From Bordetella parapertussis (lineage in GTDB: Bacteria; Pseudomonadota; Gammaproteobacteria; Burkholderiales; Burkholderiaceae_C): a DNA stretch of 30,919 nucleotides. The DNA is taken from assembly GCA_945878355.1 (NCBI GenBank), contig CAMCTC010000056.1, forward strand, positions 1-30,919, in the 5' to 3' direction. A model generated the notes under the pieces. It was given only the letters and a program-made list of their open reading frames with translations. It had not been told where the DNA came from and searched no databases. A program made the position numbers and the translations under genes. Of the stretch, positions 25,311 to 30,919 are shown piece by piece. How positions within the stretch are numbered: the first letter of the stretch is position 1; each line of letters starts with the position of its first letter.

Positions 25311-25985
25311 TCACCAAAACTGCCACTGCCCGGTCTGCACCACCCACAGCCCGAGTGCGGCGTTGGTCACGCTGTGGGCGATCACGGCAGGCCAAAGCTT
25401 GCCGGTGCCGCGGTACAGCAGCGCATAAGCCAGCCCAGCGACGATCGCTGCCAGCCACAGCGGGTGGGCCAGCATGAAGACAAAGGTCGACAGCCCCAAG
25501 GCCTTGAGGCCAACACGCCGCGGATCGATGCCCTCGAAGCGCGGTGCCTGCAGCCAACGCATCAGGAAAGAGCGCCAGAACAGCTCTTCCATCACCGGCA
25601 CGAGCAGCGCCGCGCCGAGCCAGCGCATCGCGATCAGCGGCCATTCGAGCCGGCCTTGCGCGTCCACAGGCACGAAAGCCGCTGCTGGTTCACCCAGCTG
25701 CATCCACGGCGCGTCTAGCTGTATCCACAGTCCGAACACCGCGAGACCGACCGCGACGGCCAGCGCCGACTCCCGGGCAGTCGGCAGGTTTTGGCGCGCC
25801 AGCTCACCGTAGTCGCGCCACCAGATCAGCAGCAGACCGCCGACGAGCAGCAGGTTCAAGCCATAGAGCCAGCGCGTGTCGAAGCCCCAGCGGGCATCAC
25901 CCGGGGCGATGCTGCGCAAGGCCAGCAAGGCCATGAACAACGCAAAGGGTAGGCAACGCAACAGCGCCGCGCGTGACAGGTTCAT
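25311..25985 (-). CDS. CPBP-family (CAAX/ABI) intramembrane metalloprotease
   Basis: A 224-residue polytopic membrane protein with the three CPBP motifs: EELFWR (133-138, paired Glu plus Arg), FMLAHPLW (His174) and VIAHSVTN (His204, Asn208). These form the intramembrane metal site of Rce1-like proteases. The closing WVVQTGQWQFW resembles the subgroup linked to exosortase/PEP-CTERM systems; that is from memory, and no PEP-CTERM protein or exosortase lies in this window. The start at 25985 places the first helix at the N-terminus. An ATG at 26027 is also in frame; neither has a Shine-Dalgarno. A TACAGT (-10-like, minus strand, 26034-26039) would start transcription near 26027, favouring the shorter protein. 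Confidence 0.85.
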   Translation of the reverse strand: MNLSRAALLRCLPFALFMALLALRSIAPGDARWGFDTRWLYGLNLLLVGGLLLIWWRDYGELARQNLPTARESALAVAVGLAVFGLWIQLDAPWMQLGEPAAAFVPVDAQGRLEWPLIAMRWLGAALLVPVMEELFWRSFLMRWLQAPRFEGIDPRRVGLKALGLSTFVFMLAHPLWLAAIVAGLAYALLYRGTGKLWPAVIAHSVTNAALGLWVVQTGQWQFW

Positions 25986-26124
25986 ATTGTGGGCAGCGAT
26001 GGGTTCAAGATTGGTTCGCCGGTGCATGCTGCCACTGTAGGGGCCGAGCGATGTCGGCGCGCCAGCGCAGCCCGCTGCGCCATCGGCGTCACGTGGCTTA
26101 GCGCACGGCGCAGCCGGTTTGAGT

Positions 26125-28002
26125 TCAACGGTCCAGCAAGGCCTGAACCTCGGCTTGCAATCGCTCGGTCGTGAGCTCGGCCGTGAGCTCGGCCGGTGCC
26201 AGCGCCGGCCCAGCGACCAGTTCGACCCGGCTGAACAGGCGGGGCTGCCGCGCTGCGCCAGCCCCGATTCGCGAGAGGGTCGAGCCCCGCAAGTGGCGCA
26301 GCGCCACCGGCACCACCAGCGCCAAGCGCCGGGCCTGGATCTTCATCACATCGGCACAGAGGGGCTGCTGCGCGTCGCCGCCATCAAGGAAGACGCACAG
26401 CAGCCCGCCATCGGCCAGCACCTGGTCGACGGCGTCGAGTGCTGCGGCATAGGCTGCCGGGTTCTCGGCATGCGGTGCGGGGATCGCCTTGGCCTGTCTG
26501 AACAGCCAGCCCAGCACTGGCAGCGCGAAGAACCGGTGATCGATCAGCAAGCGCATTCGCCGAGGGCTTGCCGCCATCAGCAGCAGCGCGTCGACCGCGC
26601 TGACAGGGTTGCACACGATGATCGCGGCGCCCGCGACCGGGATGTTGTCGTCGCCCTCGACCTTGAATCGATGCATCAACCGCGACAGCAGGAAAGCCAT
26701 GAAGCGCAGCAGGTATTCGGGCACCAGCAGGAAGATGTAGGCACCGACCGCCGCGTTGAGCAGCGCAATGGCCAGAAAGATCTCAGGCACCGAGAAGCCG
26801 GCGCCCAGCATCGCGCCCGCGCCCACCGAGCTGACGATCATGAACAGCGCGTTGAGGATGTTGTTGGCCGCGATGACGCGCGCGCGGTGGCTGGGCTGGC
26901 TGCGCAGTTGGATCAGCGCGTACATCGGCACCGAGTACAGGCCAACGCTCAGCGCCAGCAGACCCAGGTCGGCCATCACGCGCCAGTGGGCTGGCGCTGT
27001 GATGAACTGCGCCACCGTCTGCAACGCGCCCGCAGGCAGGCCGCGGGACGCGAAGTACAGGTCGATCGAGAACGCGCTCATGCCGATGGCCCCGAGCGGC
27101 ACCAGCCCGATCTCGACATGGCGCCGCGACAGCATTTCGCAGGCCAGCGAGCCGATGCCGATGCCGACCGAGAACACGACCAGCAGCAGCGAGGCCACAT
27201 GCTCGTCGCCGTGCAGCACCTCCTTGGCGAAGGCCGGAAAGTTGGCCAGGAAGACCGCGCCGAAGAACCACATCCAGCTGATGCCCAGCAGCGAGCGGAA
27301 CACGACGATGTCCTCGCGCGCCAGTCGCAGGTTGCGCCAGGTCTCGGACAAAGGGTTCCAGTTGATGGCCAAGTCCGGGTCGGTGGCCGGCGACAGCGGC
27401 ACGCGCTGCGCCGCCAGCCGGCCCAGCAGGGCGGTGCCGACGCAGCCGACCGCGACCCAGGTCGCGCCCACACCCGGCAGCGCGATCAACAGCCCGCCCG
27501 CGACGTTGCCGAGCAGGATCGCGACGAAGGTGCCCATCTCGACCATGCCGTTGCCGCCAGTGATCTCGCGCTCGGACAGATGCTGCGGCAGGTAGGCGAA
27601 CTTGACCGGCCCGAACAGCGTCGAGTGCAACCCCATCATGAACACGCAGCCCAGCAGCAACGAGACGTTCAGGGTCATGAAGCCCAGCGTCGCTGCGACC
27701 ATGATCGCGATCTCGAGGTTCTTGACGAAGCGTATGAGGCGGGTCTTCTCGAACTTGTCGGCGAGCTGGCCGCTGGTGGCCGAGAACAGCACGAAGGGCA
27801 GGATGAACAGCGCGCCGATCACCAGGCCGGCCATCGCAGGTGGCAGCCAAGCCACCTGCAGCTGGTAGGTCAGCATCACGGTGAACGCGAACTTGAACAG
27901 GTTGTCGTTGCCGGCGCCCAGGAACTGGGTCCAGAAGAACGGCGCGAAGCGGCGCTGGCGCAGCAGCGCGAACTGGTTGGGTTGATCGGTGGTGGAGGTC
28001 AA
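26125..28002 (-). CDS. MFS transporter (LplT-like) fused to a degenerate PlsC-type acyltransferase
   Basis: A 625-residue fusion. Residues 1-435 form a 12-helix major-facilitator domain of the lysophospholipid transporter type (FAPFFWTQFLGAGNDNLFKFAF near the start). Residues 445-625 align with the PlsC acyltransferase fold. The catalytic HX4D box is changed to CNPVSAVD (464-471): Pro466 replaces the His, Asp471 is kept. The glycerol-phosphate motif FPEG is changed to FLDGG (538-542). Acyltransfer is therefore doubtful. LplT normally flips lysophospholipid to the cytoplasmic acyltransferase Aas. The start is TTG at 28002 with GGGA seven bases before it. The gene is divergent from the flavin oxidoreductase gene. 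Confidence 0.88.
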   Translation of the reverse strand: MTSTTDQPNQFALLRQRRFAPFFWTQFLGAGNDNLFKFAFTVMLTYQLQVAWLPPAMAGLVIGALFILPFVLFSATSGQLADKFEKTRLIRFVKNLEIAIMVAATLGFMTLNVSLLLGCVFMMGLHSTLFGPVKFAYLPQHLSEREITGGNGMVEMGTFVAILLGNVAGGLLIALPGVGATWVAVGCVGTALLGRLAAQRVPLSPATDPDLAINWNPLSETWRNLRLAREDIVVFRSLLGISWMWFFGAVFLANFPAFAKEVLHGDEHVASLLLVVFSVGIGIGSLACEMLSRRHVEIGLVPLGAIGMSAFSIDLYFASRGLPAGALQTVAQFITAPAHWRVMADLGLLALSVGLYSVPMYALIQLRSQPSHRARVIAANNILNALFMIVSSVGAGAMLGAGFSVPEIFLAIALLNAAVGAYIFLLVPEYLLRFMAFLLSRLMHRFKVEGDDNIPVAGAAIIVCNPVSAVDALLLMAASPRRMRLLIDHRFFALPVLGWLFRQAKAIPAPHAENPAAYAAALDAVDQVLADGGLLCVFLDGGDAQQPLCADVMKIQARRLALVVPVALRHLRGSTLSRIGAGAARQPRLFSRVELVAGPALAPAELTAELTTERLQAEVQALLDR

Positions 28003-28057
28003 GCGCTGTCCCGGACGGCTGGAAGTGGCAACTGTAGTGCGGGTATGGCGATGGCGC

Positions 28058-28086
28058 CCGACACGGCTGCGGGGCTTCGCTACACT
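28058..28086 (+). promoter_or_regulatory. Candidate promoter of the flavin oxidoreductase gene
   Basis: CCGACA (28058-28063), 17 bases and TACACT (28081-28086) match sigma70 at four of six positions each. The ATG is at 28095, so a start at 28092-28095 gives a leader of 0-3 bases and no Shine-Dalgarno. A divergent -10-like TACAGT (minus, 28031-28036) may serve the MFS fusion. Confidence 0.55.
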
Positions 28087-28094
28087 CGATCACC

Positions 28095-29249
28095 ATGACG
28101 ACACCGCTGCTGTTCACCCCCCTGTCCATCCGTGACCTGCACCTGAAGAACCGCGTGGTGGTCGCGCCTATGCACCAGTACTCGGCCCTCAAGGGTTTCC
28201 CCACCGACTGGCACCTGATGAACGCCGGCCGTTACGCTGCGGGCGGCGCGGGGCTGTTCTTTGTCGAGTCGACCAAGGTCGAACGCCGCGGCTGCGGCAC
28301 CGTCGGCGACCTGGGCCTGTGGGACGACGCCTTCATCGCGCCGCTGCGGCGCATCGTCGACTTCACCAAGTCCTGTGGCGCAGCGGTGGGTATCCAGCTC
28401 GGCCATTCGGGGCGCAAGGCCCGCACTGCCCGACCCTGGGAGGGTGGCAAGCCGCTGTCGCGCAGCCCCGAGATCGAGGACTGGGATGACTGGGAACTGG
28501 TCGCGCCCAGCGCGATTGCCGCCGACGCCAAAGCCCCGGTGCCGCGCGCGCTCGACAAGCTCGAGATCCGCCAGCTCGTCGAGCGCTGGGGCCAGGCCAC
28601 CGCGCGGGCGGATGCGGCGGGTTTCGACGTCGTCGAGCTGCACGGCGCGCACGGCTTTCTGATCCACGAGTTCCTCAGCCCGGTTGCCAACCAGCGCACT
28701 GACGAATATGGCGGCAGCCTCGAGAACCGGATGCGATTCGCGATCGAGGTCACCGAGTGCGCGCGCGCCAACTTGTCCAAGGCAAAGCCCTTGTTCATGC
28801 GGCTGTCGGTCGACGACGGTGCGGGCTGGGACCCCGAGAGCAGCGTCGCGCTCGCCAAGATTCTCAAGACCAAGGGCGTTGACGTGATCGACTGCTCGGG
28901 CGGCGGCGTGCTGCCTGGTGCCGTGCCCGGCGCGCCGGTGGGCTACGGCTACCAAGTGCCTTACGCCGACAAGCTCAGGCGTGAGGCGCAGATCCAGACC
29001 ATGGCTGTCGGTCTGATCGTGCACGCAGAACAGGCCGAGCGCATCCTGCAGCAAGGCCAGGCCGACCTCGTCGCGCTGGCGCGCGAGATGCTCTACAACC
29101 CGAACTGGACCATGGACGCGGCGCAAAAGCTCGGCCTGGACCCTGACTTCAACGCCGTGCCGCCGCCGATGGCCTATTGGCTGGAGCGCCGGCGCGTGAC
29201 CGCCAAAGACGTGGTGCCGTCGACTTTCGGTGCCGCCGGTTCGCGTTAG
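28095..29249 (+). CDS. Old yellow enzyme family NADH:flavin oxidoreductase (YqjM/NamA-like)
   Basis: FMN-dependent reductase of activated C=C bonds, using NAD(P)H. The 384-residue protein follows the thermophilic-like OYE class: VVVAPMHQYS (21-30), QLGHSGRK (101-108), ELHGAHGFLIHEFLSP (181-196, with substrate-binding His183 and His186), RTDEYGGSLENR (201-212), and AREMLYNP near the end. At the position of the redox-tuning Cys26 of YqjM (PMCMYS) this protein has His27 (PMHQYS), while the following Tyr29 is kept. The insert around 113-135 (ARPWEGGKPLSRSPEIEDWDD) is usual for the proteobacterial branch. It is probably cotranscribed with the alkylsulfatase, which overlaps its end by 20 bases. Confidence 0.92.
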   Translation: MTTPLLFTPLSIRDLHLKNRVVVAPMHQYSALKGFPTDWHLMNAGRYAAGGAGLFFVESTKVERRGCGTVGDLGLWDDAFIAPLRRIVDFTKSCGAAVGIQLGHSGRKARTARPWEGGKPLSRSPEIEDWDDWELVAPSAIAADAKAPVPRALDKLEIRQLVERWGQATARADAAGFDVVELHGAHGFLIHEFLSPVANQRTDEYGGSLENRMRFAIEVTECARANLSKAKPLFMRLSVDDGAGWDPESSVALAKILKTKGVDVIDCSGGGVLPGAVPGAPVGYGYQVPYADKLRREAQIQTMAVGLIVHAEQAERILQQGQADLVALAREMLYNPNWTMDAAQKLGLDPDFNAVPPPMAYWLERRRVTAKDVVPSTFGAAGSR

Positions 29250-30919
29250 CCGACCGCTGCTGGCGCTGGTCGCGCTCGCGCTGCTCGCGGGCTGCGGCGA
29301 GCGTCGCGGCGCAGACGCCGCTGCCGGCGACGCGATGCCGGCCACCGTCAGCGCCAACGCGCAGTCGGTGCAGGACCTCAAGCTCGACGACCCCCAGGAC
29401 TTCGACGACGCCAGCCGCGGTTTCATCGCCCGGCCTGAAGGCAAGCTGTTGGGCGCCGACGGCAGCCTGCTGATCGACTTCGACGCCTTCAAGTTCGTCC
29501 AGGGCCAGGCGCCCAACACGGTCAACCCAAGCCTGTGGCGCCACGCCAAGCTCAACGCCAAGGCCGGCTTGTTCAAGGTCACCGACGGCATCTACCAGTT
29601 GCGCGGCTTCGACCTCGCCAACATGACGCTGATCGAGGGCAAGACCGGATTCATCGTGGTCGACACGCTGACATCGCGCGAGACCGCAGCAGCAGCGCTG
29701 GCTTTCGCGCGCAGGCACCTGGGCGACAAGCCGGTGTCGGCCATCGTCTTCACGCACAGCCATGTCGACCACTTTGGCGGCGCGCTGGGCGTGGCCTCGG
29801 CCCAGGACCTCGCGTTGCGCAAGATCCCGGTGATCGCTGCCGAGGGTTTCGTCGAGGAGGCCACCAGCGAGAACATCCTGGTCGGCACCGCGATGTCGCG
29901 GCGCTCTATGTACCAGTTCGGCAAGAACCTCGAGCGCTCGCCCAAGGGTCTGGTCGACACCGGCCTGGGCAAGGACGTCGCTTATGGCGCCGTCGGCATC
30001 CTCGCGCCGACGCAGTTGATCACCCAGCCTGCGCAGGACTTGGTGCTGGACGGCGTGCGCTTTGTCTTTCACAACGTGCCCGGTGCCGAAGCGCCTGCAG
30101 AGCTGACCTTCTCTATCCCCGATAAAAAAGCTTATGGCGGCGCCGAAATTCTGGCGCAAACCATGCACAACCTGCTGCCGGTGCGCGGCGCCAAGGTTCG
30201 CGACGCGCTGCGCTGGGCGGGCTATCTGCAGCTGGCGCTCGACCAACTCGGCGACTCGGAGGTCTATTTCGGCCAGCACAACTGGCCGATCTGGGGAAAT
30301 GCGCGAATCGCCGACTTCATCACCAAGCACCGCGATGTCTACAAGTACACCCACGACCAGACCGTTCGTCTGGCCAACGCTGGCTACACACCGCGAGAGA
30401 TCGCCGAGACGGTCAAGCTGCCGAAATCGCTGGCGACGCATTTCGGCGCGCGCGGCTACTACGGCGACCTGCGCCACAACGTCAAGGCGGTCTACCAGTT
30501 CTACCTCGGCGCTTACGACGGCAACCCGGCCAACCTGAACCCGCTGCCGCCGCAGGACTCGGCCAAGCGCTACCTGGCGTTGATAGGCGGCGCCGACAAG
30601 GCAGTTGCCGCGGCGCGTGGGGCGTTTGACCAGGGAGATTACCGCTGGGCCGCCGAGTTGCTGAACCATGTTGTGTTCGCTGCGCCCGACAGTGCTGCGG
30701 CCAGGCTGCTGCTGGCGCGCACTTACGACCAGATGGCCTACCAGTCAGAATCAGCGACTTGGCGCAACAGCTACCTCAGCGCGGCGGCCGAATTGCGCGA
30801 TGGCCCGCCGAAGACAGGCCTGGACCGATCCCAAGTGCTGGACATGCTGCAACACACGCCGGTCGAGCGCTTTCTCGAGGCGATGGCCGCCAGCCTGGAC
30901 GGCCCGGCGGCCGAGGGCA
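29230..30919 (+). CDS. Alkylsulfatase-type metallo-beta-lactamase-fold hydrolase, lipoprotein form (runs off the window)
   Basis: The frame is open to the right edge: 563 codons are visible of an expected 650 or so. The GTG at 29230 overlaps the oxidoreductase gene by 20 bases and is the only good start, since a stop lies at 29197. It gives a lipoprotein signal, LALVALALLAGC, with lipidation at Cys22. The core matches SdsA1/YjcS linear alkylsulfatases: FTHSHVDHFGG (174-184, metal ligands His176, His178, Asp180, His181), VPGAEAPAEL, GGAEILAQTMHNLLPVRG, and YFGQHNWPIWG with the last His ligand. The dimerisation domain follows. It would cleave sulfate esters such as dodecyl sulfate in the periplasm, probably anchored to a membrane. 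Confidence 0.9.
   Translation, partial: MPPVRVSRPLLALVALALLAGCGERRGADAAAGDAMPATVSANAQSVQDLKLDDPQDFDDASRGFIARPEGKLLGADGSLLIDFDAFKFVQGQAPNTVNPSLWRHAKLNAKAGLFKVTDGIYQLRGFDLANMTLIEGKTGFIVVDTLTSRETAAAALAFARRHLGDKPVSAIVFTHSHVDHFGGALGVASAQDLALRKIPVIAAEGFVEEATSENILVGTAMSRRSMYQFGKNLERSPKGLVDTGLGKDVAYGAVGILAPTQLITQPAQDLVLDGVRFVFHNVPGAEAPAELTFSIPDKKAYGGAEILAQTMHNLLPVRGAKVRDALRWAGYLQLALDQLGDSEVYFGQHNWPIWGNARIADFITKHRDVYKYTHDQTVRLANAGYTPREIAETVKLPKSLATHFGARGYYGDLRHNVKAVYQFYLGAYDGNPANLNPLPPQDSAKRYLALIGGADKAVAAARGAFDQGDYRWAAELLNHVVFAAPDSAAARLLLARTYDQMAYQSESATWRNSYLSAAAELRDGPPKTGLDRSQVLDMLQHTPVERFLEAMAASLDGPAAEG

Noticed and set aside
26119..28098. 659-codon frame on the plus strand opposite the MFS fusion
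   Set aside because: Composition is Gln/His/Arg-rich shadow sequence, typical of the strand opposite a high-GC membrane protein gene, and the minus strand has clear family motifs.
29149..30669. 506-codon minus-strand frame opposite the alkylsulfatase
   Set aside because: The plus-strand frame has the full HxHxDH metal site and family ending; the minus frame is a composition artefact.

Overview
The window is a GC-rich chromosomal segment from a betaproteobacterium, most likely Burkholderiales (the Leptothrix/Rubrivivax/Comamonadaceae side). That placement is an inference from four things: the gene content; the order kdsD-kdsC-lptC beside a divergent Kef-type antiporter; a Bug/TctC remnant; and intergenic palindromes of a type seen in that order. 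Most of the DNA is ordinary core and metabolic coding sequence. No tRNA, rRNA, CRISPR array or phage was seen.

Layout. Positions 1-850: 3' end of an IS1634-type transposase, cut by the window edge. 910-3575: thymidine kinase (-), an M20 amidohydrolase (+) and two small unknown proteins (+). 3749-9601: a complete peptide-type ABC importer, with the solute-binding protein on the minus strand divergent from two permeases and a fused double ATPase. 9660-10115: a decayed TctC/Bug solute-binding gene carrying a palindromic repeat. 10134-14619: acyl-CoA synthetase, GMC oxidoreductase and MarC-type membrane protein, all minus strand. 14933-15529: RRM/glycine-rich RNA-binding protein, followed by a bidirectional terminator. 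15608-18774: SDR, lptC, kdsC and kdsD (minus strand), which make KDO and serve LPS transport. 18949-20946: Kef-type antiporter. 21084-25286: tgt, a SNF2-like protein with a lysine/alanine/proline tail, and a small membrane protein. 25311-28002: CPBP protease and an MFS-acyltransferase fusion. 28095-30919: old-yellow-enzyme reductase and a lipoprotein-type alkylsulfatase that runs off the right edge.

No single unmistakable new defence or biosynthetic system is present. The points most worth following are: (1) a SNF2-family protein with a histone-H1-like N-terminus and a reduced second helicase lobe; (2) an MFS-PlsC fusion whose acyltransferase lacks the catalytic histidine; (3) a perfect inverted repeat that can hide the ribosome-binding site of the RRM gene; (4) a roughly 80-bp double-hairpin repeat present twice, once inserted in frame in the Bug remnant; (5) a perfect 28-bp operator-like palindrome between kdsD and the antiporter gene. 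Promoter and start-site calls were made by eye and are provisional.
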